Source: Octadecabacter algicola (GTDB taxonomy: Bacteria > Pseudomonadota > Alphaproteobacteria > Rhodobacterales > Rhodobacteraceae). Taken from it: a stretch of 64,000 nt of DNA. The notes below the pieces were generated by a model. That model saw nothing but the letters and a program-made list of their open reading frames with translations, searched no databases and was not told the origin of the DNA. The stretch covers positions 62,001 through 126,000 of the forward strand of contig NZ_JAKGAR010000004.1 of the NCBI RefSeq assembly GCF_021532625.1, read 5' to 3'. The translations under genes were made by a program, and so were the position numbers. Shown here in pieces: positions 19,876 through 29,475 of the stretch (the stretch's first letter is position 1; the number at the start of each line of letters is the position of its first letter).

Positions 19876-20871
19876 ATGTTTACCAAAAAATCAAAACTTC
19901 CAATTACATGCTTGTTAGCATTTCTGCTTTATTCGGATGTTCAACAAGCTAGCGCACAAGACATTTTTGAGCTCGGCGAGGGGCACAACGTCAAAACTCT
20001 CGAGATGTTTCGAGAGTGTTCAGTATGCCCAGAAATGATCGTGTTGCCACTGGGTGGGTTTCGGATGGGCGCGCCGGTCGGTGAGGCGCGTTTCAACTTA
20101 ATGGCGACCGTAGACGGAGGGCTTTATCGTGCCGAACCGGGCGACCCAGCTATCGAGGCCGATGAGCGCCCGCTGCATCAAGTCGTCATGGATATGCCAA
20201 TCGCGATGGGACGCAACGAAATCACCCGCGGGGAGTGGATGGCCTGTGTTATTGCGGGCGGCTGTAATGGCTTTGTGCCGACAGAATACACCCTGCGCAG
20301 CCCGCTCCGATTTGAATCGCCCTATTATTACCTGACGGATGATCATCCCGTTGTCGGGGTGTCCTATCTTGATGCTGTGTCCTACGTCCAATGGCTAAAC
20401 GAAACTGTGGGAGCAGATGTTTACCGGATTCCTACAGAAGCGGAGTGGGAATACGCTGCGCGTGCGGGCACTCAAGCGCGATTTGCTCAAGGTGATACCA
20501 TCAACACAGATCAAGCGAACTTTAATGGTGAAGCGACGGAGCGCGCGTATGGCCTCGGTGAGGAACGCCTAGTTTTTCGATACAATCCTGTGACCGTCAA
20601 CGACCTCGACGCGGCCAACGCTTGGGGGCTTCGACATATGTCTGGCAATGTCACTGAGCTTACAAGTTCTTGTTATACAAACAGTTATGCAGGGTGGTCG
20701 ACGGCCAGTGAATGGCGCGACAAAAGTGTTGGATTGACCTGTCGAAGGGCAACACGGGGAGGATCGTATCTCGCCTCTGTTGAATTTTCACGTGTCGCTC
20801 AGCGAGGTCGCGCAGATGAAGATACTCGAAACGACAACGGCGGCTTCAGGGTTGTTCGGGACTTGCAATGA
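19876..20871 (+). CDS. Exported formylglycine-generating-enzyme-fold (SUMF1-like) protein
   Basis: A 331-residue secreted protein. The signal peptide of about 27 residues ends in QQASAQ. The FGE/sulfatase-modifying fold is shown by VLPLGGFRMGA, GRNEITRGEWMACV, HPVVGVSYLDAVSYVQWLN, YRIPTEAEWEYAARAGT, and the final RGGSY (from residue 294) with GGFRVVRDL. True aerobic FGE has a C-x4-C copper site after the RGGSW motif; the matching stretch here (VEFSRVAQRGRAD) has none. It is therefore probably not a sulfatase activator and may be a binding protein of the same fold. AAGGG precedes the ATG. It is convergent with ruvB. Confidence 0.88.
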   Translation: MFTKKSKLPITCLLAFLLYSDVQQASAQDIFELGEGHNVKTLEMFRECSVCPEMIVLPLGGFRMGAPVGEARFNLMATVDGGLYRAEPGDPAIEADERPLHQVVMDMPIAMGRNEITRGEWMACVIAGGCNGFVPTEYTLRSPLRFESPYYYLTDDHPVVGVSYLDAVSYVQWLNETVGADVYRIPTEAEWEYAARAGTQARFAQGDTINTDQANFNGEATERAYGLGEERLVFRYNPVTVNDLDAANAWGLRHMSGNVTELTSSCYTNSYAGWSTASEWRDKSVGLTCRRATRGGSYLASVEFSRVAQRGRADEDTRNDNGGFRVVRDLQ

Positions 20872-20933
20872 ACCGTAATATGATAAGTAGCCTTGGGCTC
20901 TTCGCAGACCTTCAACGTCACCGCAAAAAATCG

Positions 20934-21962
20934 CTACCCGCCAAACATGTCGCCCTGACCTTTAGGCGCAGGCATTCCTAAATGGGTCCACGCCTTCTGC
21001 GCCAGCATTCGGCCACGCGGCGTGCGTTGGATCAACCCTTGTTGCAGCAAATAGGGTTCAACCACGTCTTCCAATGCGTCGCGCGGTTCAGACAGCGCAG
21101 CAGACAGGGTTTCAATTCCAACTGGTCCGCCCTGATAATTCTCAGCAATCAATGTCAAATAACGGCGGTCTGCACCATCCAAGCCAAGCTCATCCACGCC
21201 CAAACGTGTCAGCGCTTTATCCGCAATTTCATGGGTAACGGTGCCGTTCCCTTCAACGATCGCGAAATCAACCACGCGGCGCAGCAGGCGGCCAGCGATG
21301 CGGGGTGTGCCGCGTGCCCGTTTGGCGATCTCTTGTGCCCCGCTTTCTGTTGCTGGCGCGCCCATTAGGCGTGCGCCACGGGTGACGATGTCATGCAGTT
21401 CGGGCACCGTGTAAAATTGCAACCGTGTCGGTATTCCAAAACGGTCACGTAGCGGCGTCGTCAACAGCCCCATGCGTGTGGTTGCTCCGATCAGGGTAAA
21501 TGGCTGCAGTTCGATCCGAACAGTCCGCGCAGCAGGCCCTTCCCCGATCACAAGATCCAGCTCAAAATCTTCTAGTGCTGGGTAAAGCACTTCTTCTACA
21601 GCCGGATTGAGCCTGTGAATTTCGTCAATGAACAAGACGTCGCGCGCTTCCAGATTGGTCAGGATCGCGGCCAAATCGCCCGCCTTGGCCAATACGGGAC
21701 CAGACGTCATCCGAAACCCAACACCCAGTTCCCGCGCCATGATCTGCGCCAAGGTTGTTTTGCCCAACCCCGGAGGCCCGTGAAACAACGTGTGGTCCAT
21801 TGCTTCGCCACGTCGCTTTGCGGACTCAATGAACACTTTCAGGTTCGCCCGTGCTTCGGCCTGCCCGATAAATTCGTCCAAGACCTGCGGCCGCAAGGCA
21901 CGATCGCCCTCATGGGTGGAATCCTCGGATTGTCGTTCCGGCTGCATTGATGGGTCTGTCAT
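20934..21962 (-). CDS. ruvB: Holliday junction branch migration ATPase RuvB
   Basis: A 342-residue AAA+ motor that drives Holliday junction branch migration with RuvA. Walker A is [12 protein letters not shown], Walker B is LFIDEIHRL, the RuvB hairpin/sensor segment is [13 protein letters not shown], and the arginine finger lies in PLRDRFG. The C-terminal winged helix includes [11 protein letters not shown]. The frame runs back to 21992, but the ATG at 21962 has GGGAG six bases upstream and gives the usual MTDPS start. It follows ruvA closely in a ruvC-ruvA-ruvB operon. Confidence 0.97.
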   Translation of the reverse strand: MTDPSMQPERQSEDSTHEGDRALRPQVLDEFIGQAEARANLKVFIESAKRRGEAMDHTLFHGPPGLGKTTLAQIMARELGVGFRMTSGPVLAKAGDLAAILTNLEARDVLFIDEIHRLNPAVEEVLYPALEDFELDLVIGEGPAARTVRIELQPFTLIGATTRMGLLTTPLRDRFGIPTRLQFYTVPELHDIVTRGARLMGAPATESGAQEIAKRARGTPRIAGRLLRRVVDFAIVEGNGTVTHEIADKALTRLGVDELGLDGADRRYLTLIAENYQGGPVGIETLSAALSEPRDALEDVVEPYLLQQGLIQRTPRGRMLAQKAWTHLGMPAPKGQGDMFGG

Positions 21963-21992
21963 CTCGATCTCCCGCAAGGTCTTAAACCTCAC

Positions 21993-22670
21993 TTAGCCTT
22001 TCGGCGCCAACAGCTTCAACGCAGCGCGAATGAGGGTCTCTGCATTGGCACCCTCATTTTCGCCCGCCGCTTGCGCCACGGCACTTGCAGCATCTGACGG
22101 CCCATAGCCAAGATTGCCCAAAGCTGACAATGCATCCGACTGCGCCGCACCATCTGCAACGATAGGGCCAGGCACCGGCTCGAGGACAGCGTCGTCCGCC
22201 GCTTCAGCGGTGAGCGACGCGCCCCCGCCCGCCACAGGCACAGCACCGGTTCCTGCCATCGCCATCACGGCATGGGCTTTGTCTTTTAGTTCAAGAATTA
22301 CTTTCTTGGCCGTCTTTGGCCCGACACCTTTTGCCGTTGCCACTGCAGCCCAATCACCAAGCGCAATCGCGCGGCTGACGCCATCCGCACCTAGGCCACC
22401 TAAAATGGCCATCGACGCCTTAGCGCCGATCCCTTGAACTGACATCAATAGACGGTGCCATTCCTTTTCCACAAGCGTCGAGAACCCGAACAGTTGCAAC
22501 AGGTCTTCGCGCACCAACAGATCGGTATACAGCGCCACAGCCTCACCATTGGCAGGTAAGGATGCCATCACGCGCTCACTGACAAAGACGATGTAACCCA
22601 CACCCTTAACATCAATCAAAACATGATCCGCGGTGCGGTATTCAAGCCGGCCTGCGATACGTCCAATCAT
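21993..22670 (-). CDS. ruvA: Holliday junction DNA-binding protein RuvA
   Basis: A 225-residue protein forming tetramers that clamp the junction and load RuvB. The N-terminal barrel begins [12 protein letters not shown]. Two helix-hairpin-helix motifs follow ([17 protein letters not shown] and [17 protein letters not shown]). A flexible acidic linker precedes the C-terminal RuvB-binding domain with [12 protein letters not shown]. The start at 22670 overlaps the ruvC stop codon as ATGA, so the two are translationally coupled; the longer frame to 22724 would lie inside ruvC. Confidence 0.97.
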   Translation of the reverse strand: MIGRIAGRLEYRTADHVLIDVKGVGYIVFVSERVMASLPANGEAVALYTDLLVREDLLQLFGFSTLVEKEWHRLLMSVQGIGAKASMAILGGLGADGVSRAIALGDWAAVATAKGVGPKTAKKVILELKDKAHAVMAMAGTGAVPVAGGGASLTAEAADDAVLEPVPGPIVADGAAQSDALSALGNLGYGPSDAASAVAQAAGENEGANAETLIRAALKLLAPKG

Positions 22671-23164
22671 GCACTCACCCTTTTTGAAATTCTGTGGGCT
22701 GTTTGCGCATGGTGAGCGTGGCAAATCGCAATTGCCAAAGCATCCGCCGCATCTGACCCCGCCAAATCAACCCCCGGCAATTGCAGTTTAACCATATGTG
22801 CAATCTGCCCCTTGTCGGCATGACCCACGCCGACAACAGCTTTTTTCACGCTGTTGGGGGCATATTCGCCAACGCTCAGACCCGCCTGTGCAGGCACCAA
22901 CATCGCAATGCCGCGCGCTTGGCCCAACTTTAGGGTCGCTGCGCCGTTGGTGTTTACAAAAGTTTGCTCGACCGCCGCAGTGTCAGGCGCATAGGTTGAC
23001 ACCACTTCGCTCAGGGCTGTGTGAAGCCTCATCAGCCGCTGCGCGAGATCGCCCGTACCGGACACACAAACACCGTTTGCCACATGGCTTAGTCTTGATC
23101 CATCAACGTGAATCACCCCCCAGCCCATATTTCTGAGACCTGGATCAATGCCCAAAACCCGCAT
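22667..23164 (-). CDS. ruvC: Crossover junction endodeoxyribonuclease RuvC
   Basis: A 165-residue RNase H-fold resolvase that nicks Holliday junctions symmetrically. The catalytic acids are in [14 protein letters not shown] (first aspartate), [11 protein letters not shown] (glutamate) and the C-terminal [17 protein letters not shown] (two aspartates). It is the first gene of the ruvCAB operon. Confidence 0.97.
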   Translation of the reverse strand: MRVLGIDPGLRNMGWGVIHVDGSRLSHVANGVCVSGTGDLAQRLMRLHTALSEVVSTYAPDTAAVEQTFVNTNGAATLKLGQARGIAMLVPAQAGLSVGEYAPNSVKKAVVGVGHADKGQIAHMVKLQLPGVDLAGSDAADALAIAICHAHHAQTAHRISKRVSA

Positions 23165-23491
23165 TAGCGCCCCTCATTCTGCTCGTTTTATTCTTTGTTA
23201 AGGTTTGACCTAGCACAAAAGGCGAACATCCGCCTAGCCCTTTTCGCGTCCCACCTTCAGGCGCCATACGTGTCCGAGGTAAGAAAACGCCACCCAAAGC
23301 GCTATGAGCGACACTTTTTTGTGCAAAAAATAGATATAAAAAACATTCCGTTAGGAATTTATTAGGCCATGCGCAAACCGCATATCGCCTTTGTGATTAT
23401 TGCATTTGCAGTCAAGAAACGGACCCCCTAAGTGAGCCTCAGAACAAGCCCTTTTATTCGGCGCCAGCCCACATCAATCAGGAGACTTTCC
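23165..23491. other. Intergenic region between ruvC and the DUF1127 gene
   Basis: This 327-bp divergent region has no credible gene. It contains an A+T-rich island (23312-23370) with two small palindromes: TTTTTTG-TG-CAAAAAA at 23316-23331 and ATTCC-GTTA-GGAAT at 23345-23358. These probably belong to the promoter of the small DUF1127 gene. The ruvC promoter should lie at the left end. Confidence 0.5.
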
Positions 23492-23689
23492 ATGGCCGCC
23501 ATCGACATCCGCACCACATCCACGAAATCCGGTTCTCCGTTGTTTTCGTTCTTCGGCACAATCGCCACTTGGAACGACGAACGCATGACTCGCAAAGCGT
23601 TGAACAAACTGTCCGCTCGCGAACTTGACGACATCGGCCTAACTCGTGGCGATATTGAAGTCATCGCCAAAGGTAACCTGATCCGCTGA
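23492..23689 (+). CDS. Small DUF1127 (YjiS-like) protein
   Basis: A 65-residue basic protein. The C-terminal half matches DUF1127 (RKALNKLSARELDDIGLTRGDI), a short helical motif found in many alphaproteobacterial small proteins. In some species these proteins influence RNA turnover, phosphate or carbon metabolism; the role here is unknown. The ATG at 23492 follows AGGAG with an 8-base spacer. A strong terminator follows within 50 nt, so it is a monocistronic and probably well-expressed unit. Confidence 0.88.
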   Translation: MAAIDIRTTSTKSGSPLFSFFGTIATWNDERMTRKALNKLSARELDDIGLTRGDIEVIAKGNLIR

Positions 23690-23735
23690 TCCGGCTTACT
23701 TCGCTCCGCTACGCCGAAGCAGTAAACACAAAAAG

Positions 23736-23772
23736 ACGCCGCGCCCGATTATCGGACGCGGCGCTTTTTTTT
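23736..23772 (+). terminator. Rho-independent terminator after the DUF1127 gene
   Basis: A G+C-rich stem (GCCGCG-C-CCGAT pairing with ATCGG-A-CGCGGC) with a tiny loop is followed by eight T residues (23765-23772). Confidence 0.9.
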
Positions 23773-23865
23773 GCTTAGGGCGAACCGGTTACCGGTGAGG
23801 AGACGCCCAAACTTTATCAAACCAACACATCACCTCGTCGAAACACATGACGAAGTGGCAGAATT

Positions 23866-24219
23866 CTAATTAGCGCTAAAGAAAAACTGTCTCAAGAAAC
23901 CACCCGTCGCGACGGTAATTGGTTCTTCTTGCATCAGGACAGCGCCAGCTTGTTCGACCATCGTTCCTTGACGAAGATCGTCGACTTTGAGCGCGTAGTT
24001 CCCAGATCCGATCTGCGCAAACATCAAAGATTTGAAAGCAATCAAGAGGCCCACCATGATGAGCGCGCCTTTAAGAGGAAACCGTGGGCGGATCAAACGA
24101 GGGCGCGAACGGATCAAACCATCGCGGCCGACACGATGCACCACGCCATTGCGGCGCATTTTGTTGTGCGTCCGCACAACCTTTTTCAAACGTTTATCTA
24201 ACGAAGCATCAATCGTCAT
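23866..24219 (-). CDS. Hypothetical basic single-pass membrane protein
   Basis: A 117-residue protein I cannot assign to a family. The N-terminal 45 residues are strongly basic (DKRLKKVVRTHNKMRRN, RSRPRLIRPRF) and would be cytoplasmic. One membrane helix follows (about 50-68, LKGALIMVGLLIAFKSLMFA), then a periplasmic tail with VDDLRQGTMVEQAGAVLM. The basic N-terminus next to a membrane anchor suggests contact with nucleic acid or acidic lipid, which is inference. Its neighbours give no functional hint. Confidence 0.7.
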   Translation of the reverse strand: MTIDASLDKRLKKVVRTHNKMRRNGVVHRVGRDGLIRSRPRLIRPRFPLKGALIMVGLLIAFKSLMFAQIGSGNYALKVDDLRQGTMVEQAGAVLMQEEPITVATGGFLRQFFFSAN

Positions 24220-24335
24220 TTAACAGCCTAACATTACTCGGCCCCCACCGAACGTGGCCAAAATCCACGCCAAATGAGGCGGAAATAAGGCAAACCCTTA
24301 AAAATCAGGCTAAATTCGCTTTAATTACGTTTAAA

Positions 24336-25208
24336 CTATGTTTCTTTCCCTAGCGTCAATGTTGACCATTCACCAATCTGGTCGTGGTGCAAAAGATTGT
24401 ATCCGTTCTGTGCATAAACGGATGTGATTTCTTCGGCCTGTTCGTTCAACAACCCGGAAAGAATCGCGATTCCGTTGGGTTTTGTGTGTGCTGCCATGTC
24501 TGGGGCCAGCATGATCAGCGGCCCTTTCAGGATGTTGGCAAAGATCAAATCAAACGGAGCAGCCTTAGAAAGGGCGGGGTCATCAAACCCTGCTGCCGTC
24601 ACACATGTGACTGCGTCGCCCATATCGTTGGCTGCCATATTCGCTACAGCCACATCCACAGCGACAGGATCGATATCGCTGGCGATGACATTTGCAGTTC
24701 CGGTCTTGGCGGCTGCCATTCCCAAAACGGCCGTCCCACAGCCAACGTCAGCAACATCGTCAAACGACTGCCCGTCGCTTAGCAAACGATCATAGGCCTT
24801 CAGGCACCCCAGCGTCGTTCCGTGGTGCCCCGTGCCAAATGCCATCGCAGCATCGATTAACAGACCAATGCGCCCCTCAGGCAACTGGTCCGCGTCATGC
24901 GTGCCATAAACAAAGAAGCGTCCAGCCTCGACAGGCGGCAACTCCCGTTTCACATGGGCCACCCAATCAGTTTCGGGAACTTCTGACACCACAAAGGGCT
25001 TGGCACCAAAGGTTGCTGCAAGCAATGCGAGTGCCACCTCGTCGGGTTCACCTTCGAAGTAGCCGCCCACTTCCCATAACCCGCTGTCATCTTCGACCTC
25101 AAACACGCCAACGCCCATCGGCGTCGGATCCATGTCCTCCATCGCGGCGCCCAGCGCATCTGCGGCGGGTTTTCCTGTCAGGGTGGTAAGGGCTGTAAAG
25201 GTCGTCAT
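24336..25208 (-). CDS. prmA: Ribosomal protein L11 methyltransferase
   Basis: A 290-residue S-adenosylmethionine-dependent enzyme that trimethylates ribosomal protein L11. The SAM-binding motif I is DVADVGCGTAVLGMAAAK, preceded by the family signature AMAFGTGHHGTTLGCL. Motif ASDIDPVAVDVAVANMAAN and catalytic FDLIFANILKGPL follow. It lies 3 bp after the MFS transporter gene on the same strand, so they are co-transcribed. Confidence 0.96.
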   Translation of the reverse strand: MTTFTALTTLTGKPAADALGAAMEDMDPTPMGVGVFEVEDDSGLWEVGGYFEGEPDEVALALLAATFGAKPFVVSEVPETDWVAHVKRELPPVEAGRFFVYGTHDADQLPEGRIGLLIDAAMAFGTGHHGTTLGCLKAYDRLLSDGQSFDDVADVGCGTAVLGMAAAKTGTANVIASDIDPVAVDVAVANMAANDMGDAVTCVTAAGFDDPALSKAAPFDLIFANILKGPLIMLAPDMAAHTKPNGIAILSGLLNEQAEEITSVYAQNGYNLLHHDQIGEWSTLTLGKET

Positions 25209-25211
25209 GGC

Positions 25212-26456
25212 TTACTCCGCCGGTCTAGCGCGATTGGCGCGGTCAATAATTGATTCATATCCCGGCTCTGGGTGGCGCGGGATCAGCAAAGCAAGAAGCA
25301 GCGATACAATCGCCATTCCTGCCGCTGCCAAAAACACCAATCCGGGTGATGTCAGCCAGAGGTATCCCAACAACGCCGGCAAAAAGACTGCCGCGATGTG
25401 ATTGATTGTAAACGCCACGGCCGCTGTTGGTGCAATATCTTGCGGGTCGGCGATTTTTTGAAAGTAAGTCTTAAGCGCCAGCGCCAGACTGAAAAAGAGG
25501 TGATTAAACACATAAAGCGCCGAGGCCAGAACCACGCCCCAGCCGAAATAATAAAGCCCGCCGTACAGGAAGAAGATCACCGCAAGGCCAACGTATTCAA
25601 ACACCAGCGCATTGCGTTCCCCGAACACACCAACCGCACGCCCAACCAAGGGGGCAGAAACCATATTGGCAAGAAGGGTGATCAAGAAGAGCGACGTGAC
25701 TTCGTGCACAGCAAAGCCGAACTTTTCGACCATCATAAAGCCGGCAAAGACCACAAAGATTTGCCGCCGCGCACCCGACATGAACTGCAGCGCATAATAG
25801 AGCCAGTATCGCCTGCGCAGCACGAATTGTTTGCGCTGGGGGTTTGGGCTTTCGAATTGCGGGTAGGCAAACATACAGAACAACCCGATCGCCGCTGTCA
25901 GCCCGCCGGATGCCCAAAAGACCATTGAGTAAGACAGGCCGATGGCCTCCCACGTTAGCACAATCAGAACATAGGCCACGAACGTCGCACCAGACCCAGC
26001 GGCAATGATCCAACCCAAAAGCTGCGGCGCGCGCTGCTTGTCGATCCATTGCAATTGCAGCGACTGGTTTACTGTTTCGTAATAGTGGAACCCGATCGAG
26101 CTGAGCATTGTGATCGTCAAAATCCCGCCCATGGACGGAAACTGTGCGGTTACCGCTGTCGCGACCCCTAGCAAGATCAGCGACACCAGCCCTAAGACCT
26201 GTTCTCGGAACAGCATCAACAGGGCGATCACGCCGATTGCAAAGAAACCGGGGATTTCGCGTACAGTATGCAGCCAGCCAATGTCCGAGCCGTCAAAATT
26301 GGCGACCTCGATCACGAAGTTATTGATCAGCGCCAACCACGTCGAAAACGCTATTGGCATTGCCGCGGCCATCAAGAACAAGAGCGTGACAGGTCGACGC
26401 CAGAGCGGCAGGTTTCGAGCGTCTGAGAGCGGCAGGGTTTTCATACCTTCCGCCAT
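25212..26456 (-). CDS. MFS transporter
   Basis: A 414-residue major facilitator superfamily protein with about twelve hydrophobic segments. It has no motif that reveals the substrate. Visible features are HTVREIPGFFAIGVIAL near the second helix and RYWLYYALQFMSGARRQ after the central loop. The ATG at 26456 has a modest GGCAGG upstream; an ATG at 26444 is an alternative. It is transcribed together with prmA, which follows 3 bp downstream; the two functions are not obviously related. Confidence 0.88.
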   Translation of the reverse strand: MAEGMKTLPLSDARNLPLWRRPVTLLFLMAAAMPIAFSTWLALINNFVIEVANFDGSDIGWLHTVREIPGFFAIGVIALLMLFREQVLGLVSLILLGVATAVTAQFPSMGGILTITMLSSIGFHYYETVNQSLQLQWIDKQRAPQLLGWIIAAGSGATFVAYVLIVLTWEAIGLSYSMVFWASGGLTAAIGLFCMFAYPQFESPNPQRKQFVLRRRYWLYYALQFMSGARRQIFVVFAGFMMVEKFGFAVHEVTSLFLITLLANMVSAPLVGRAVGVFGERNALVFEYVGLAVIFFLYGGLYYFGWGVVLASALYVFNHLFFSLALALKTYFQKIADPQDIAPTAAVAFTINHIAAVFLPALLGYLWLTSPGLVFLAAAGMAIVSLLLALLIPRHPEPGYESIIDRANRARPAE

Positions 26457-26515
26457 ACGCCTGCCCCCATGATTTGTCGAACCCGCATTTTTGCACAGTT
26501 GGTCTGTCGTCTTGA

Positions 26516-28708
26516 TTAATAAAAGCTCTGCGGGTCGATATCGATCGCCATGCGCAATTCACCACGCAGCTTGAATTGCCCCGCCCAGGCCGCCAACGCT
26601 TGCTGCAATGGTGCGGATTTTTCGGCCTTCACCAACAAGCGCACACGATGCCGCCCTCTGATGCGCGCGATAGGCGCTGGCGCAGGGCCAAAGACTTGCG
26701 CCCCAATTTTGCGCAACGGCCCGTCTTGACGCGCCATCGCCGCGCCGAGGTCAAAGACCTCTTGCACGTTCGAACTGCTGAGCACGATGCCTGCCATGCG
26801 CCCATAAGGCGGAACGCCTGCTGCCCTACGCTCTCCGGCCTCCGCGGCCCAGAACGCTTCTTCGTCGCCGCCCAGAATTGCGCGGATCACGGGGTGTTCT
26901 GGCTGAAACGTCTGCATCACAGCCTCACCTTCGATTTCCGCGCGCCCTGCGCGGCCCGCGACTTGGCGCATCAATTGAAATGTTCGTTCAGCTGCACGAA
27001 GATCACTGCCTTGCAGACCAAGGTCGGCATCGATGACCCCAACAAGAGTAAGTTTGGGGAAGTTATGCCCCTTGGCAACCAACTGGGTTCCCACGATCAC
27101 ATCCGCCTCGCCGCGTGCGATGCTTTCAATGTGCTCTTTGAGCGCCCGCGCCGATCCATAAAGGTCCGAGCTTAGCACCGCGATCTTTGCATCCGGGAAC
27201 AGCTCTTGCGCCTCTTCAGCCATGCGTTCCACACCGGGGCCGACGGGCGCCAGTTTGTCTTCGGCTTCACACGACGGGCAAACGGATGGCATGGGTTTGG
27301 TCTCACCGCACTGGTGACACATCAAGCGTTTCAGGAACCGGTGTTCCACCATCGTCGCATCGCAATGATCACAGCCGATCTGATGGCCACAGGCCCGACA
27401 AATCGTCACCGGCGCATAGCCGCGACGGTTCAGGAACAGCAGCGACTGTTCGCCTTTTTCTAGCCGTGTCTGGACCATGCGTTGCAAAGACGGCGACACC
27501 CAACGGCTTGCGGGAAGGTCCTCAACCCGCATATCGATCGCCGACATTTTAGGAAGAACCGCAACCCCATAACGCGACGCGAGCGTGACGCGGGCATATT
27601 TTCCGGCCTCGACATTGGCCCAGCTTTCAAGACTAGGCGTCGCGCTTGCCAGCACCACCTGCGCAGAATTCAGCGACGCCCGCAGCACCGTCATATCCCG
27701 CGCGTTATATAGAACCCCGTCTTCTTGTTTGTAAGACGTATCATGTTCTTCATCGACAATGATCAGCCCGAGATCCTGAAACGGCAAAAACAGTGCCGAG
27801 CGCGCACCGACGACCAATTGTGCAGCACCCTGCCCGACCATTTTCCAGCAGCGGCGACGTTCTGTCATTGTCACACCGCTGTGCCATTCGGCGGGCTTCA
27901 TGCCGAACCGCGCTTCAACACGAGTAATGAATTCTGATGTCAGTGCGATCTCGGGCAGTAGCACAAGCGCCTGTCGGCCGCTGCGTAGACATTCGGCTAC
28001 GGCTTCGAGGTAGACTTCGGTCTTACCCGAACCAGTGACGCCTTTCAGCAAGGTCGTACCGTAAGCCCCTGATCTGACGGCTTCGCGCAGTATTTTTGCG
28101 CCAGCGAGCTGGTCTTTGGTCAGTTCTTTGCTGCCATAGTCCGGGTCAAGCATTGGATACGGCAGATCGCGCGGGCTATCTTCTTCTGATACCGCCCCGA
28201 GTTTGACCAAGCCTTTGACCACCGAGGACGTAACCCCAGCCATGTCTGCGACTTCTTTCAATGTAAACGCCAACCCGCCGTATTCGCGAAGAACTTCAAG
28301 CACCTTAGTACGGGCATCCGTCATGCGAGTTGGTGTTTCACTGCCCAAGCGGTATACTTTGCGCATGGACGGGGCATCGCCCAAACCCGGTGCGCGGGTC
28401 GCAAGACGCAGCATCGCAGACATGGGCGTCAGCGTATAATCGGCTGCCCGCTGCAAGAACTGCTGCATCTCGTCCGCCATCGGGGCTACGTCCAAGACGC
28501 GAATGACTTTCCGCACCTTGGCATAGTCAAAATCACCCTGCCCTTTGCCCCAAACGACGCCCAGCACTTTGCGCGGGCCAAGGGGCACTTCGACGAATGC
28601 GCCCAAATGGCAGCCGCCCTCGGGGGCTTTGTAGTCCAACATGCGGTCAATCGGTTGCGTCGTTAGAACGCCCACCAAATCACCTTCATGAAAGAAGTCC
28701 TGCGTCAT
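26516..28708 (-). CDS. priA: Primosomal replication restart helicase PriA
   Basis: A 730-residue 3'-to-5' helicase that restarts stalled replication forks. An N-terminal 3'-end binding domain is followed by Walker A GVTGSGKT (residues 223-230) and Walker B IIVDEEHDTSYKQ. The zinc-binding insert has paired cysteines (CRACGHQIGCDHC, CHQCGETKPMPSVCPSCE). Motif VGTQLVAKGHNFPKLTLVGV and the Q-x2-G-R-A-G-R motif in QVAGRAGRA complete the core. The lysE-type gene lies immediately upstream on the same strand, with one base between them. Confidence 0.97.
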   Translation of the reverse strand: MTQDFFHEGDLVGVLTTQPIDRMLDYKAPEGGCHLGAFVEVPLGPRKVLGVVWGKGQGDFDYAKVRKVIRVLDVAPMADEMQQFLQRAADYTLTPMSAMLRLATRAPGLGDAPSMRKVYRLGSETPTRMTDARTKVLEVLREYGGLAFTLKEVADMAGVTSSVVKGLVKLGAVSEEDSPRDLPYPMLDPDYGSKELTKDQLAGAKILREAVRSGAYGTTLLKGVTGSGKTEVYLEAVAECLRSGRQALVLLPEIALTSEFITRVEARFGMKPAEWHSGVTMTERRRCWKMVGQGAAQLVVGARSALFLPFQDLGLIIVDEEHDTSYKQEDGVLYNARDMTVLRASLNSAQVVLASATPSLESWANVEAGKYARVTLASRYGVAVLPKMSAIDMRVEDLPASRWVSPSLQRMVQTRLEKGEQSLLFLNRRGYAPVTICRACGHQIGCDHCDATMVEHRFLKRLMCHQCGETKPMPSVCPSCEAEDKLAPVGPGVERMAEEAQELFPDAKIAVLSSDLYGSARALKEHIESIARGEADVIVGTQLVAKGHNFPKLTLVGVIDADLGLQGSDLRAAERTFQLMRQVAGRAGRAEIEGEAVMQTFQPEHPVIRAILGGDEEAFWAAEAGERRAAGVPPYGRMAGIVLSSSNVQEVFDLGAAMARQDGPLRKIGAQVFGPAPAPIARIRGRHRVRLLVKAEKSAPLQQALAAWAGQFKLRGELRMAIDIDPQSFY

Positions 28709-28709
28709 C

Positions 28710-29339
28710 CTAGGCTGCTTTTCGCAACGTCGCGGTCAGCACACCCATGGCGATCAAAACACTGCCACCGATGCGGGTCATCCAGCCCAGCACGTTGGGT
28801 TTGCGGATGGTGCTGCGCAAACGGTCAGCCAGCACCGCATAGATCACGACGTTCAACGCCGCCAAGCCCACGAACGTTGCGATCAGGATTGAAAATTGCG
28901 GGAGCAACGCCGCCTCGGGCCGAATGAACTGCGGCACGAAGGCGATGAAAAAGACGATGGGTTTTGGGTTCAGCGCGGTCACCACTGTGGCGTTACGGAA
29001 AACGGCCCCAGCGCTCAGCTGTGGCGCGTCTTCGATCTTGCCTAACGTCGCGCCCCCCGCGCTACGGATCATGCCAATACCCATCCAGATAAGATAAACC
29101 GCACCAACCCATTTAAGAACACTGAACAATGTGGCGGACGCTAAAACCAATGCCCCAAGCCCTACCAATGACGTGGTCATGGCAATGAAGTCCCCCAAAG
29201 CGACCCCCGCAGCGGAAGCCACAGCAACGCGCCGACCTTGGGTCAAAGCGTAGGTCAGAACCAGAACAATCGTCGGCCCAGGAATGATCAACAAGACCAC
29301 AGTTGCCGCCACAAAAGTCATCCAAAGTGAAAGGTCCAT
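28710..29339 (-). CDS. LysE family translocator
   Basis: A 209-residue inner-membrane exporter of the LysE/RhtB amino-acid family, with about six hydrophobic segments. The family signature is the N-terminal IIPGPTIVLVLTYALTQGRR, and GVALGDFIAMTTSLVGL follows. The exported amino acid or other small molecule cannot be told from sequence. Its stop is adjacent to the priA start. Confidence 0.92.
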   Translation of the reverse strand: MDLSLWMTFVAATVVLLIIPGPTIVLVLTYALTQGRRVAVASAAGVALGDFIAMTTSLVGLGALVLASATLFSVLKWVGAVYLIWMGIGMIRSAGGATLGKIEDAPQLSAGAVFRNATVVTALNPKPIVFFIAFVPQFIRPEAALLPQFSILIATFVGLAALNVVIYAVLADRLRSTIRKPNVLGWMTRIGGSVLIAMGVLTATLRKAA

Positions 29340-29475
29340 GGGATTCTCCTACTTGCCCCGAAGCCGCATTAGACACCTGCCGCTCCAGTCATTCAACGGG
29401 CATTCAACCAACCCTTTCGAAGCGTCGCGCATTAGGGTATCCCTGCGCTAAATTCATAACGCCGGAGTCGCACAC

